64,000 nucleotides of DNA, taken from NCBI GenBank assembly GCA_964057225.1, contig OZ059898.1, positions 13,169,767 to 13,233,766 of the forward strand. Reading direction: 5' to 3'. Made by a program: the position numbers and the translations under genes. Source of the DNA: Auanema rhodensis. Its lineage: Eukaryota; Nematoda; Chromadorea; Rhabditida; Rhabditidae. The notes under the pieces are model-generated. The model searched no databases, was not told the DNA's origin, and saw only the letters and a list, made by a program, of their open reading frames with translations. This document shows, piece by piece, positions 51,001 through 64,000 of the stretch; positions within the stretch are counted from its first letter, which is position 1; the number at the start of each line of letters is the position of its first letter.

Positions 51001-54000
51001 AAAATGAGTCATTTAACCACAATGTTATTGGCAGCCAAATGACACAAAACCATAGATATAACTCATGACTAGTTGCTTAAATAGAATGTATATTTTAGAA
51101 GACAAATAGTACAATTTGAAAAGATGAAAACTTGGTTGCATAAGTTGAAAATTAAAAAAAAAATAATTTGTGAAAGAAATTGAGGGAAATTGAAATTTTT
51201 TTAAGGAGGTGACGACGAGAATAGCTGCTACAAACATATGTCAGCACACAGCGGAAACTGTAAGGCTTGAAAATGTTCTGATAAGAGGAATGGTTTGGGA
51301 AAGTTGATGACAAGGCAGCTGACGCGAATTTATGTGAATCGTGGATCGGACTGGTACCGCAAACGGCAATCACAGTTTGTGCTCCGTGCTTGGTTCTACA
51401 AGCTTGAAGAGGGAACAGTTAAATGGCGAGATAAGTACATGATAGTCAGCGTGCTAGGTGATGAAAGTTGATAAATAACTTCAAATGAAGATGTTTAGTT
51501 GACTAGTTGACTGGTGTTGTTGTGAGGAATTGAACAGAATAATAAAGAGGACCGAGAGAAATAAAAAGAGGAAAGGGGAAGGAAAAGCGACGTCGGCAGC
51601 ATAGTCGTGAGTTTGGTCTGATCGGACAATCTGACGTGTATCGACTGTACAATAGGTATTTTCTTCTCTCTGTATTGCCCCATAGTCTTTCTTCCTCCTC
51701 CCCTTTTCGTCGTCTTCCTTCCTCCATTATGTTCTCATTCTACACCTTCCTTCTTCATACCAGCCGATGAGGCAATTGACGGAGCAATCTCCCTTTGGCT
51801 TGTTGGTTAAAATGAAAGTAGTAACATCGACAACGATGTGAAGGAAAAGAAGGTGACGAAGAGCGTCATCTTAAATGTGGGTGACTGACCAGACGTCGGC
51901 TTGTTTTCGGATCCTCAGATGAACGTCTTTGACCTTAGATAGGTCAAGATGACCGCACAAGGTCTTACCTTCCTGGCAGCTATCACTCTGCTCTGGTTCT
52001 CCCCTCTCTATCTTACTTTCCCTCTTGTTCTCGAATATATTCCATTTACTATTAAAATGAAAGATGTATATGCTAAAATGGGGGCAATGGCTATGATATG
52101 ATTAAATGGAAAAAGCATAAAAACCCTCTCGAAGACAACGATGGGAATGAGATTCAGAAGCCAATGAGGCCATGCATAGTACAAATTGATGGATTTTAGT
52201 AGACTAATATGATTAAAACTATAGCAGTGATAGAAAATGTCGTGGATTACAAGTGACGGGAATGGTTGGAACAGACTATCTCTCGATGCCATCGATTGGC
52301 AGCGAAATACACTCAGAATAGGAGACAAGAGGCATAGAGTGAACGAATGCAAAGGGCCGAGGGTTCAATACAACACATCGGACTGTCATAGAAGGAAAAG
52401 GCAGACGAACAGAGGAGGCACAATACAGTCAGAGCCGTAATACGAACAGTCGGGTTGAGGCTTGGGCTATAGCCCCAGCATATTTGTGAGAAGAGAGAAA
52501 AGGCTATGTACATTTACAAATTGTCATAGGCAAGGTGAATAGTAGCAGAAAAGGAAATAGAGAAAGAGTAGATGAAGAGATAGAGTTAGAGAGAGAGAGG
52601 GGGGAAAGAGATAGAGAGAAAGAGAGAGAAAGACCACCTGGAAAGCGATCAGGAAAAAAAGAGATTCAAATGATGCCAGGTACAACCTGGCATTATTGGA
52701 GTCCTAGATCTTTTCACCAATTTCTCTTTAGAGTCTTCAGTCTCCCATATATCAGATAGGGAAATGTTGCCTTTTATGGACAGATGGACAGTACATAAAG
52801 TGCAACTTAAGTTGAAAAAAACCTGTAGATGATTATAGAAAAGAAGGAGAAAGAGAGAATAAAGTGATTATTTAGATGAGTGATTGTAGTAAATTCATAG
52901 AGAAAGAGAGAAAGAGAGAGGTATGCCATTCTCTTACTGAAATAATGACAAAATTCTTTTTATAATATATGTATATGTATATATCTATATATGTATATAT
53001 AGTTTAAGAAATTTATAGGTTGCTTATTCAATAGACTTTTCAAAACATCATGATAAAAGACAATTTGATGAAATGTCAGTCAAGAGGAACAATGAAAAGG
53101 AGGAGAAGTCCTCGTAATACTAGATAGGCTATATAAGGCATGAATGTACAGAAATGGCTCAAATAACTTTGATAAAAGAAAATATAGTAAAATGAAATGG
53201 TTCATCAATGTGGTGATAGAACAGGATGAATGAACTCAGACTGAAGATATGAAAACAGTAGCATGACAGATGAGGCCAAAAACATGAAAATACAACAGAT
53301 ATCAACAATGGCTGATGAAGAAAAAAAAAGTTGAAAATCGACTTTGCTTTGCAACTCAGCATGCACAGGGCAACAGCAATGCGATAGTGTGAAAGCCTTT
53401 GATAATTGACCACGATGTTGTTGCTGTGGCTGCTGATGCTGAGAGATGTATTTTGCCCTGCGGCAATTCTTATTGCTATCCATGATAAGGAATGTAGGAG
53501 CAGATACAGAGTACAGAGAGCACAGCTGTATGTAACAAGACAGCAGCTGGATACTCCTGATAAGAGAATTGACCGAAAAGAAAAAAAAGGCTAAGCTTAA
53601 TTGCTTCATTTCTTCGCCACCCATGCTCATCACGGGTTAACTGTTCGAAGAATTTTGAGATACAAAAAGCATGACAAGTCATTTTTCAGACATACAAGTC
53701 AAAAGACCTTTTGGGAAAAAAAAATAACGAAAGATAAGATAAAAAAAAAAGCAATGAAAAGCTATACTACAATGGCAATCATTCGATAGACACTTTTTCG
53801 GCTGAAAAAAAGCTGGGAAAATGAATGACAATACATTGAAAAACATGAACAGATATAGAATAACTCATAGTTATAGCAGCATAGTAGCAGTTTCACTTTA
53901 TGGACGTTACATTACATATTTCATTACCATAATCTATATCACTGGGTTAGGTAGCTGGATTGACTTCTCAGCTGGACAGCACGTTCATCAGCTAACATCA

Positions 54001-57000
54001 GGTCGAGTCTGTTTGTTGGTCGTTTTGTTTATTTTTGTTGACTTCATTTCAGTTAATGCTGATGGTCGTCTGATTGATGGCCCTGTAGACGCTACTGGTG
54101 ATGGTCAACTAGTGGAATGGATATACATAGATGCTCCCTATCTCTCGTTCTCTCCCTATGTCAGGAAAAATTGAAATCAGAAGTGAACTCGTCTAATGTC
54201 AATCTCGATATCTCGCTTCTCTCACAATAGTTTTCTCTTTTTGTCTTTAACTCCTTTCCACAAGTTATTCGTTGCTTTTTCTTCGTATTCCTTCCATCTC
54301 TTCGTTTTTCATTCGTTCTCGAGCATTTCAGCCTTCTCTCCCTCACTAGCCCCAGATTCACCATCTGTTTGCTCTTCGAAAAATGCGCCTCACGTACGTG
54401 CTAAGTGAAAAACAATTCGGAACAAATCGTGGTGGAGAGACAGATTGACCATCAGCCCCGGGTGCCCCAAGTACTGATGCATCATTCTTTCCTTCATTCT
54501 TCCCTCTAACTCTCTCTCCGTTTCTTTCGTCTTCTCTCTGTTTTTTACATTGGTTTCTCTTGATCTTTTCTTATCTCCGGTCCCCATAGTGTATGTTCCT
54601 TTAACGGAAAAAAACGGATCACATTGAAAAGTCCCGTCAACCGTTAATGCTAAACAGAGAAGACCATATGAAGACAAGAGAAAGGAAAGAGAGGGTGAGA
54701 GAATGAAGCTCAAGTGAGCCTATTACAAACCTCAGATGACATCAGTCATCACCATCATCATTATCGTCACCATTTCTTCAAGACAGCACTGATTTCAGAA
54801 GATTTGAAACGCAATTTTTCTTTAATTTTATCGATTAAACTCAGTGCAAATATTAAATTTAATGGGCGAAGAGGACGGTAAGGCAGTTAATGCAAAAATT
54901 GAAAGAAAATAGGAAACGATGAGAAAAAACTCAAAATATTCGACGACTATCTCTTGGAGTAGTGTCGTCAACGTCGTCAGCTGATGTCAGATTGTCTGCC
55001 ACGTGGACGACATCAAGGCATTCTTATAGAGAGAGACACACACGCACATTCATACATCGAGCCATAATACCATCTATGGCAGAACGAATAGGAAAGGAAG
55101 AGTAAGAGAGGCAAAGAGAAGGAGAGAACAGAGAAACGATGGCAGTAATCAGATAGATAGAAAAATAAGATTGATAGTAGTTGATATGAATAAGAAAAAG
55201 AGAATGAGAATATAATTTCTAGACTAAAAATGAAAAAAAAAAGAAAAATGCGGCTTAGTTATCAGGAAAAACTATAGTTATATGATGTGGCAGAGGGGGG
55301 GGGGGAAGAGCTGACAGAGCGGGGACGGATATACTATGCTTATGTATATTAACTTCACCATTGGCATACACAATCATAGAGAGAGCAGTGGTCTATTCAT
55401 AGAAATATTGAGAGAGGGTCAAATAAGACAGAGAGAAAGAGAGAACACTGGAAAGAGGCTTCTAAAGCAGAAGGGAAAATAACCCCATCAGTTGAGAGGG
55501 TGAGAGGGCGCCAGCCATATACAGGGAATATGAAAATGAATGAGAGCAATGAATTGATAGAAGAAACACAGGAGAGAGTGAAGACTAACAGAGAGATAGA
55601 GAGGTGGGGCTTGTTTGCAAAATCATGGCCATCGGCGTGGTGGTAGTGCTGACGGTGTTGGTAGTGGTAGTAGAACTGTTTGGTCCGCGTAATGACCCAT
55701 ACAGCTGCACCAGCCACACCACACAATCAACACATTTGGATCAGCCAAACAGCCGATTAGCAGCACCAGCAGCAGCAACTACCGTCACGCCGTTTCAGCT
55801 GATGACAGCTTAGATTTGGTTTAGCCACGCCTTGTTTCATAGAGCTCAAGAACTTTGTATATAATCGTGATTTCAAGAAGGTAATAACCAAGCACAGAAA
55901 CTTGAGAACAGGCGCAAATGGGCGCCAATGGACGCCACGAATGCTGACGTCGTGACCAGCTGTCATACATTGCCGTAGTTTGCCCTTTGGTTGAATGGAA
56001 CGGCTGCAAAGTTCGCAAAGCTTATCGACTGTCTAACGGCTAACTAAAAGATGGCCGGAGGGCATTCCTTCATTTTGATGATATCTTTGAACTTCATCTT
56101 ATAAACTCGAATGAAGTTGAAAAGATAACTGATAGAAAAAAGAAAAGAACAAGAAGATATGGGAGGGAGCGTAATGAGATAACTAACTGGATGAGAGAGG
56201 CAGAAGCAAGAAGAGAGAGAGAGATGAGACACAGTTTCCTTCCTAATTTTCCAATGACGAAATGTTAATGATAAGGGACGGAGCCTAGTGGCAACTGTCT
56301 CTCTTAACAGGAGTTTGCTAAGTGCAAATTCATCATGACCAGCCTGATGAAGGCAAAGAAACTCCTGTCATCGTAAGGGCATGATGTAAAGTAAGAATAG
56401 GGGAGAACATCATTGAGGTGAAAAGACATTTTGCAGATTTCCAGGTGAGGTATAAGCTAGCACAGTAATCAGTAGCTAGGAAATGACGTCGGGATACATA
56501 AAGCCGGAAGACTGACAGGGAGAATTAGTGTCACTGAGAGAGCAACAAAGCATTGATAGTGGCAAAGGAAGGGAATGCAGCAGAGGAGAAGAACGAAACA
56601 TATCAGGAGAATGTGAAAAAGCTTCAAATACCGAGGACTATTCGCTCAGTTCATTCATATGTATAGATGGCAAAGCTGGTGAAATGAATAAGACAGATGA
56701 GATAGCTTCCAGGTGGGCAAAAGTGTTGCCACTACAGCATGATTTCAATGAAAACTATCTGCCCACACGCTGTTTTGTTTGTACTTTATACCACAATGTG
56801 CCAATGTCCTCTTTTACTTCCTGTTTTAATCCTCTGGGTATATAAACTATCCGAATGCTCATAACATTGTCGTGAAATGCTGGCATCAAGTTTATTGGCC
56901 AGCAGCCAGGTCAACTGATTTTGCCTGATATGGTTGACGGTTGAATGTCATCGTGCTGGTTGGCAATGCATTTTACAACATTCAATATACACATTAGATG

Positions 57001-57900
57001 TATATATACAGATTTATAAAAGAGAGAAAAAGAAAAAAGAGAGCGAGAGAGAAGAACTGTTAGAGTGTAAGTTAGAGAGAGAGATGGGGAGAGAAAGAGG
57101 GAGAGAGAGAGGGAGAGGAGAGTATTTGCACGTGGGAGGCAAAAAGAAAAATGGATGAAATATTAGAAAGATAAGAGAGACGTAGAGAAGCAGAGTTACC
57201 ACGGAAGAAGTGTCCTCAAAGGACAAACTTCAGCATGACTTGTTGGCTGGCTAGCTGGCAGGATTCTAACGTTAAACTGGCAAAGATAGATAAAAGGAGA
57301 AGCAAAGAAGCAAAAATATTGAAGGAACACTTAATGGAACTGTCTAACGGTACAAATGGATTGTTGGGCTTATACAGAAACATCGAAGCTTATACTCATA
57401 TAGCTCTTATCATTGAAATTCAACAACAAATGGGTTCGACAACGAACACTCGTAGGTCCGAACTGCCAATGAGCTGTCGAGGAAATGCGAAGACATGACC
57501 ACAAAAACTGATCGAAAGGCAGACATGAGGGGTGACACAACACGAGAAAGAAAATGGGTCCCGAACAGAATGTTAATGACTGTTGATCAGACACACAACA
57601 CCCTACCAACTTGACGAACTTTCTATTCTTTCATGAAGAATATGAGAAACTAAAATTCGACAAGAAAGAGTATGATGTTGATATACGAATAGGTGAATCA
57701 AAACAAAAGAAAACGATAAAAAGGAAGGCAAATTCACTTTTTAGCAAATTTTCTACAAACAAAAACATAGAAACGTGGTTCACATTGAAAATATTGCAAG
57801 AGATATATGACATATAAAGTGGAATATGCCATACAGTTCGTTTTTTTTTTGAATATGACATACTATTATCAGTGAAATCAACATAGCTCAATTACATCCA
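51001..57900. other. Gene-poor purine-rich region
   Basis: No coding exon could be supported. Features are GA-rich stretches (about 52560-52630 and 57020-57120), an AT dinucleotide-rich stretch at 52965-53002 and a poly-G run at 55295-55305. Tandem stem-loops lie at 56878-56937. A CRE-like TGACGTC occurs near 55943 and GACGTC near 56485. Open frames such as plus 53821-54174 and 56528-56845 were examined and not supported. Confidence 0.4.
56878..56937. other. Two adjacent inverted repeats (potential stem-loops)
   Basis: TGCTGGC (56878-56884) pairs with GCCAGCA (56898-56904) across a 13-nt loop. Shortly after, GTCAAC (about 56909-56914) pairs with GTTGAC (about 56932-56937) across a 17-nt loop. 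The stems are short, so regulatory RNA function is speculative. Confidence 0.3.
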
Positions 57901-57923
57901 AAAAGGATTTTCAAAAAGAGGGT

Positions 57924-57926
<3 letters not shown>

Positions 57927-57968
<42 letters not shown>
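57927..57968. repeat. (GA)n microsatellite
   Basis: About 40 nt of GA repeat with one AAAG interruption near its right end, in the gene-poor block. Confidence 0.9.
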
Positions 57969-57969
<1 letters not shown>

Positions 57970-58809
57970 TCCGACTATAACTAATAGATTTGGCAACAAG
58001 TATTGAAAATAGAAAAACATTGATGATTGAACTGATGAGCTTTCAGATGAAAGTTCGTTCGTCGTCCAAGATACAGATTGCTTCTCCCCTCCCTCATCAA
58101 TTTTTCGAAAACTTATTTGTATACGGTACACGTCGGAGACTCCACTTAAGGCGATGAAGGAAGGTAGAATATCCTCTTCCCCCCTATGTTATTAAAGTTA
58201 AAAAGACAATGAATAAGATGAGATGAAGTTTTTTTATACTTAACTAAAATAAGAAAGATATAAATAGGAAGAGGAATAGTATTGAAAACGAATGAAAGTG
58301 AGAAAGCGAGGGGGCTGACTATTCAATCTAGCATTGCCCCGGATTCATAACGAGAACTTTGACCACTAACAGTTTGTTAAAGGCAGAAATATGTTTTGAC
58401 AGGAGAGAAAAGAGGGGGGGGGAATGATGAAATGATGAGAATACGTCTGGGTGGGCCGACTACGGGGGCTACATGATCACTGGCGAAGCGAATCGTGGCA
58501 TGTAGGAAGTCATGAATTGATTATACGTAAATGAGCTATATGGTTGGCAAACACTAGAAATAATTCAAAGATATAAAAACTATTTCAAACTCATAAGTGG
58601 TCAGAAAAGTTTTTTTTTTTTTAAAAAAAAAGAGGAAATCTTATGAGATAAATGAGATTTTCATGTTTGTGTACTGTATGGAATCTTACTATCTATCTGA
58701 GGCGCTTGTTGTTGAGTTGTGATGATGCATGTATCGATGAGACCTTCACCGGGTCAATCTGGATCTGTAATATACTAGAATGAAAGAATATATAGAGAGG
58801 GAATGAGAA

Positions 58810-58812
<3 letters not shown>

Positions 58813-58843
<31 letters not shown>
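58813..58843. repeat. (GA)n microsatellite
   Basis: About 30 nt of uninterrupted GA repeat in the gene-poor block. Confidence 0.9.
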
Positions 58844-58847
<4 letters not shown>

Positions 58848-61799
58848 AACTTTCATAAGATGATAGAGATGGCAATTCATCTGATATAAATAAATGTATA
58901 TGAATAGTTAAAGATCGATAAAAATTAAAAATTAATACAGGAGCACATACCGAAAAAGGATGGAATGAGGGAGAAAAGAGAAAAGATCAACCGTTCGGTA
59001 GATCAACATTGCGGAAAATAACGTACACGTGAAGTTCCACGTGAAGCCAAGAGACTGTATAGAAATATGTTAATTATTTAGAATAAAAATGATTCAGCAT
59101 CAGGAAATTTGGAGAAAACTCATGAGAGAAATTCGCAAAAACAAAAACAACTAAAAAAAAGAAAACGGAGATAATGTTGGAGTAAATTGAAAAGTGAACG
59201 CACTAGAGATTTGAGATATCTCACTCTTCATATCTACCAGCTCTTCGTCTTGCTTTTCTACTCATTGTGCTTCTTTCCTTTCTCATTCTCTTTATTCCTT
59301 TTGAGTCAGTGCTTCGTTGTCATTCAAAGCTTTCTGTTGCCTGTCATCCTATAGATGGACCTTTTCGTTCCGTATGCCCCATCTTCTCTCAGTCCCGTTA
59401 AGTTCGGACAATCAGAGTATATGGTAAGATGAGAGAAAATTGACAGTAAAATGAAAAGGTAATAGATTACTGAGAGAGTTAAGACTAAAAGAGAAACAAC
59501 GAGAGATTGAGTCAATGCATTGAACTGACGGATAAGAGTGCAGTTTTGCAGACGGACAGACTGACAAACAAACAAACAGGCAAGCAAACAGACCGTGCCG
59601 CCAGCACGACCAACACCATCGTCAGACATTCGCACTCACAGCAGCAGCATCAGCAGCTTTGGCTCAGTTCACCTGAGCTACTGAATCATCCTCGAATGTG
59701 TATTGTTGTCCTTATACAGACAATGTCTATTACATGAAGATGATGATAGTGCTAGAGATGGCGATTCTGAGGTTCATCTCCATCTCTCTTGTCAACATTG
59801 GCAGACGTAGACATGAAGCCAGAGAAAGAAATCAAGAAATGATCTTATCATCATAATATACAATACAATGTGGAAGGCATACCACAGTTACTATTCGTTC
59901 GATATCGTTTCATCTAGCTCAGTTCAGCTGTCTCATGCAATGTCTAATGCTGTCAGCGGTAAAAGAAACGTTTTACGAACGCAGATACTAGATGTAATCA
60001 GCCGTATATAGGCAATTGATATGGTCAAATGCGGTCAATGCTAGGTATGGCACTGAGATATCAGGTCATCTAGTAGACAGCACCATCAGCAGTTTTTGGG
60101 CTGAATCGAATGAAACATTCATGGAAATGATTGAATGAAAAGGATCATCGGATGAAAGTGCGTTACACATACATATACACACTCATATAACAGCTTTACT
60201 CTCGGTTCAATTCGTTCCTGATGTAAATTCTTCGATTTTCGATGAAAAAGCAATTCCAATGTTCGATTTCTTTGTTTTTTTTTGTTGCAAAAAACGTCTA
60301 ACAGGCGGTTAGTGGAATAGAGGTTACCGATTCATCTTGAATGAACTGAATAAGGTTTAAAATTAGCAAAAAACTATGAGAAGAGAACAACGAATTCGCG
60401 GATAATCTTAAAGATTCATGAACCCATGATGATCAGGAACATCTGAATAAGCTCAAGACAGCAGGCCCATGAGCAATTTACATTCAAACAAGGCATAACA
60501 GACAGACAAATGTGTGGAAACAATGTTTTTCACAAAAAAAAAAATATATAAAAAGATTTTTAGTAAAATAGGTTTTTAGTACAAAATTCAGAAAAATGAG
60601 TTAGTAAGAGGCAAATATTAGAATGAGCAAGCCAGCTGTTTGTTACGTTGGGATGAGTGCTGTAGAAATTGCATAGTCAGAGGGATTATGTTCAAATTTT
60701 GGATAAGAAAGTTAGAATTTTAAAAATTTACAAAAGAAACGAGATAAAGAGGAAAGAAGTAGAGAGTAAGGTAGAGAGAGATAGAGAAACAAGAGAAACA
60801 CAGAAACTGTTCTTCCTGGTCAACAATGATTATGGCATGATGAACTCCGCTCAAGTACCTTAATCGACCATAACAAACTTGATAAACTCTTCTGAGTTAT
60901 TACTAAATGTTTTTCATTCAAATTCAAAAGTTATAAAGACAGACAAGCTAGTTAGTAAGAAATATCTAAACGGTCATTACAAGGGGGTTTTGATTTGATT
61001 CGATTCAACTGTGATGTGATGATGATGTGTCATAGATAATTTGCTCAATACTTTATCTCTGTACCATGTCTGGCACCAAGTTTCCTGTATAAGGGTCACA
61101 AACATTTTAATGTAAACAACAGTTTACAGACAACAAAATTGATATTCGTCATGTGCTTTCAACACAAAAATATAATCTGAACAACGCAAGTTTTAACTAG
61201 GCTGACGCCGAAATAAAACCGTTGACACTACGTATCGCGTTTGTGGCTAGAAATCAAATGTGATCATCAACAGGGCTATAACCACATTTACTTCCCCTCA
61301 GGGCGTTTTCAACATAAACTGTCCGGCGCCAACTCTCTATACTTCGTTTTCTCACACATACACAACACAGATAGACGCAAGATAGTCTCTCATTTCAGAG
61401 TTTATTCTCCTTTAGTTTGGTGAATTTAAAAGGAAGTAAGGTATGATGATGGCGAATAAAATAAGAAAAACGAATGTAAATGACGGGAATGAATAGGAAT
61501 GAATAAAAGATTCAGAGAAACACACACATATACAAGACATTGAGGTTAAAAAGTGAAAAGTTGGAAAAAATAGGAAATACAGTTTATAGATATAAATCGA
61601 AAAAAAGTGAAAAAACAAATTAAATTCAAAGACAATCTTACTCAATACTCGAGATTTTCTAACTGGGATCTCATCAGAGCCTCCCAGCTAATTTATCATT
61701 GGATTCTTGAATTAATGATTTTCCTTTTAAGAATGTTCTTCAAATCAAAAGCATCATGTAAGAGTATCAGAGCTAAATTCAAAATATGAAGTGCTGATG

Positions 61800-62035
61800 A
61801 GATACTAATCAAGTATCCACAGAAGCGACGTTGTTACGCTGCTGCTATGGCGTGGCGTAACTGGGTGGACCTTCACGTTGTGGCGGAGCTAGCCAGTGGT
61901 CGACAGCGACGTCGTTGTCCTCCTCGTCATCCTTTCTGTCCCGTCAATCCGTTTTGGTTGTTTGCTGAGAGTCGGCGCACGACGATCTACCGATAGTTAA
62001 ACGGTCGACGGATCGTCGACAAGCCAGCTTCTTAC
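61800..62035. promoter_or_regulatory. CpG-rich block in gene-poor region
   Basis: About 235 bp of G+C-rich sequence with frequent CG dinucleotides and inverted half-sites around GGTCGACGGATCGTCGAC (62001-62018), flanked by purine-rich AT-rich DNA. It resembles the blocks at 10.9 kb and 41.8-42.3 kb that sit near inferred transcription starts. It could be the distal promoter of the FLYWCH gene or of a gene beyond the window. Confidence 0.25.
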
Positions 62036-63345
62036 TTTGACAGCACAAAATAGGAAGGAAACACAGTTGCACAGAGACAGAATAGCCAAAGAGAACTTGA
62101 CCAATGAAGAGAATGGGTGGGGGGGGGGGTGGAAAAAAGTAAGAGAAAGTAGATAATAGTAGATGGCTATGTGAATATAGAGCGAGAGAAAGAGGTAAAA
62201 CGAGAAAGAGATTGAAGAAAGAGGGTCAGGCTGAAAATGAAGAAAGCGGTGGCGAAATTGGTGGTCAGGACAGTTATAGCATGGTCAGCATATACAGCGA
62301 AAAAAAAGAAAACAAGGAAAAAGAACGCCGGGAGGCAAACGAGAGAGAAATAGAGAGAAAGGGGTTGACAGTTAAAAGGGGAAAACGAAAATTAACCATA
62401 TACTGGTTAGCGAAAACAGAACGGGATAAGTTTGAAGCCAAGTTGAGAAGAGTAAAGAAGAGAATAAGAGAGCAGACCTTTCTCTGCTTCTCACTCTCTC
62501 AAGCATAACAACAGTTATATTCTCTTCCTTACTTTCTAACAAGAAATAGAAAGAATTATTCGATCTCCTTTCTTCCTGAAAGAGAGAAAAAAAAGAAAAG
62601 AGAGAGTAAGAAGAGAAAGGGATAAGAGAAAGTCTAAATGTAGAATAAGGGTTGGCGGGACAAAAGTTAGTCAAACTTGACCAGACAAAAGTTTTTTTTT
62701 AACCATTTTATGAACTAAATAATACAAACTACAGGGAACAATTTGCTTGCAATATTGCAAAATCATCAAAATTGACTGAAAGGCATCATCTCATAACATG
62801 GCAGAGAGCAATAGACCAATAAGAAGTCAAAGTGATAGACAGGAATTACTGCCCCGATATGATCGGGAAGAGAGAACTATGAAGGTAGCACATAACACAC
62901 ACACACACGCGCTTGCAAACATAGAATATGATGAAATTGCTTTGTAATGCTGGTTATGAGGGAAATAAAAATGTAAAAAAAAAGAAAAAGAAAAAGCAAC
63001 AAAGAAAGAGGAAACAAGAGGTCAAGGCGGATTATTTGCCAAAAAAATTCGATCCCAAGGATCAGTTTGGACATCTTTCTTCATAGTAAAGCGGAAGAAA
63101 AAAGTGCTAAATGGCATGTCAGAAGCAAAGCAAACGAAGTGCTTTACCTATCTCGATTCGGTGCGGGTGTCAGCGCACATGCACACACAGATACAAGAAC
63201 GGTGCCAGTCGTGTCCTCAACATACACAATCATTGGCTGCGACTATACATGACATGGAAAAATGAAATCAAATAGATAGATAACTGGGAAGAGGTGGGAA
63301 TACAAAAGGAAGAGATTGGGTAGAAGGCATGACAGATAATAGGCT

Positions 63346-63351
<6 letters not shown>

Positions 63352-63402
<51 letters not shown>
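63352..63402. repeat. (GA)n microsatellite
   Basis: About 50 nt of uninterrupted GA repeat near the right edge. Confidence 0.9.
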
Positions 63403-63403
<1 letters not shown>

Positions 63404-63503
63404 TGAAAGAGTAACTATGAAGATGACTGAAGAGTGATTGTATGAGATAGTAGGTAGATATAACCGTTCTCTATGTTATTCATATAAGAAATGAAAACTG
63501 TTT

Positions 63504-63535
63504 TTCACGTATTACGTGAACAGATTTTACGTGAA
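63504..63535. promoter_or_regulatory. Three-copy TACGTGAA palindromic cluster
   Basis: TTCACGTA (63504-63511), one T, then TACGTGAA (63513-63520) form a perfect 17-nt palindrome. A third copy TACGTGAA follows at 63528-63535, and a fourth lies at 63691-63698. The same octamer forms an inverted pair at 37838-37866. TACGTG is the HIF-1/bHLH-PAS core. Regulatory function is inferred from repetition and symmetry. Confidence 0.4.
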
Positions 63536-64000
63536 CTAATAGATAAACCTACGAGATTGCGACTATTAGCAGAAGCAAGACCATTTTGATACATAGAAGC
63601 TGCATAAAACAACAAGAAGGAATCGGGTGACAAGTTTTGGCACGTCTCCTACTATGAACTAAGAAGCCACGCCTAGTGAGGATTAAAGAATACGTGAAAA
63701 TGTGAAGTGAAATTAGAGAATAGAAAGAAAGAGACAGTTAGAGAGAGAATCAAGAAGTGAGAGGCGACTAGTAAGGATGTGAAGGGATAGATGGGGTGGA
63801 CGTTGACGACAACGACAGTATTTGCGTTCCAGCTCCTTCACAACTGCTCAATCAACACACACACAGACACACAAGTCGAGCCAAGTAACTTCCGTATTGT
63901 GGCTAAGAGCCAAGCCACAAAGGACATGTCGACGGGCAGTAAAACGACAGCATCACGGTCCAAACCTATTCCATTGTAATTACAAAACGGATCAAAACTT

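Larger units (their letters stand above)
57901..64000. other. Gene-poor region to the right edge
   Basis: No coding exon could be supported. Microsatellites of (GA)n lie at about 57927-57968, 58813-58843 and 63352-63402. Poly-G runs lie at 58414-58422 and 62119-62129. An adjacent poly-T/poly-A inverted run occurs at about 58609-58631. A G+C/CpG-rich block at about 61800-62035 resembles the candidate promoters elsewhere in the window. TACGTGAA motifs cluster at 63504-63698. The far edge shows no sign of a truncated gene that I could identify. Confidence 0.4.

Noticed and set aside
50541-51012. Overlapping Phe-rich minus-strand open frames that looked like membrane proteins
   Set aside because: They are reverse complements of A-rich and AAG-rich runs; the hydrophobicity is a composition artefact.
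53821-54174. 117-aa plus-strand open frame with a hydrophobic stretch and an internal TTTCAG
   Set aside because: No family resemblance and no partner exons. The residue pattern before the hydrophobic stretch looks random. Transcript evidence would be needed.
55604-55813. Signal-peptide-like open frame rich in Val/Leu
   Set aside because: The hydrophobic run is a translation of GTGGTGGTAGT-type repeats.
56528-56845. 105-aa plus-strand open frame in the gene-poor block
   Set aside because: No domain, no splice partners, and composition matches the purine-rich background.

Overview
This is eukaryotic nuclear DNA, most probably from a nematode. Coding sequence is split into short exons separated by very small introns, mostly 40-60 nt, with GT donors and T-rich TTTCAG-type acceptors. 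Nearly every recognisable start codon lies within about 35 nt of a consensus 3' splice site with no evident upstream coding exon, as expected for spliced-leader trans-splicing. Genes are packed in same-strand runs. The window also carries an RME-6-type RasGAP/VPS9 protein and a PEB-1-like FLYWCH factor. The species cannot be named from the sequence. All genes were assembled by hand from splice sites, reading phase and family resemblance, and exon sums were checked for divisibility by three except in the RME-6 gene.

Layout. (1) 691-8589, plus: an MH2-domain (non-canonical Smad, Expansion-like) protein of about 921 aa with a 3.3 kb first intron and a Q/S-rich tail whose last exon is open in all three frames. 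(2) 13111-15417, plus: an MFSD11/UNC-93-like 12-TM protein. (3) 25131-15801, minus: a possible operon of UBXN7 (p97 adaptor), RME-6/GAPVD1 (RasGAP plus VPS9 Rab5 GEF) and an unrecognised 238-aa helical protein, with gaps of 287 and 317 nt. (4) 25650-33485, plus: a possible operon of 4EHP-type eIF4E, TM9SF1, a membrane-anchored AADAC-like esterase and a Skp1-related protein, with gaps of 170, 365 and 380 nt. (5) 35976-33655, minus: beta-hexosaminidase. (6) 37656-36962, minus: a small protein with two chromo-like modules. (7) 45298-40470 (or 40367), minus: a FLYWCH transcription factor resembling PEB-1, with a 3.2 kb intron holding an apparent alternative first exon. (8) 45.3-64 kb: no confident gene. 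The plus strand here is strongly purine-rich, with GA, GAA and poly-G tracts, and looks like minus-strand intronic or intergenic DNA upstream of the FLYWCH gene.

Functional links. The minus-strand run pairs ubiquitin/p97 and endocytic Rab5 regulators. The plus-strand run mixes translational repression, secretory-pathway membrane sorting, lipid/ester metabolism and SCF ubiquitin ligase functions, which is typical of nematode operons with unrelated products. The most unusual points are the triple-open-frame exon, the two alternative C-terminal frames and alternative first exon of the FLYWCH gene, an inferred GC-AG intron in UBXN7, and clusters of the TACGTGAA motif in inverted arrangements. No mobile element, CRISPR array, rRNA or tRNA gene was recognised.
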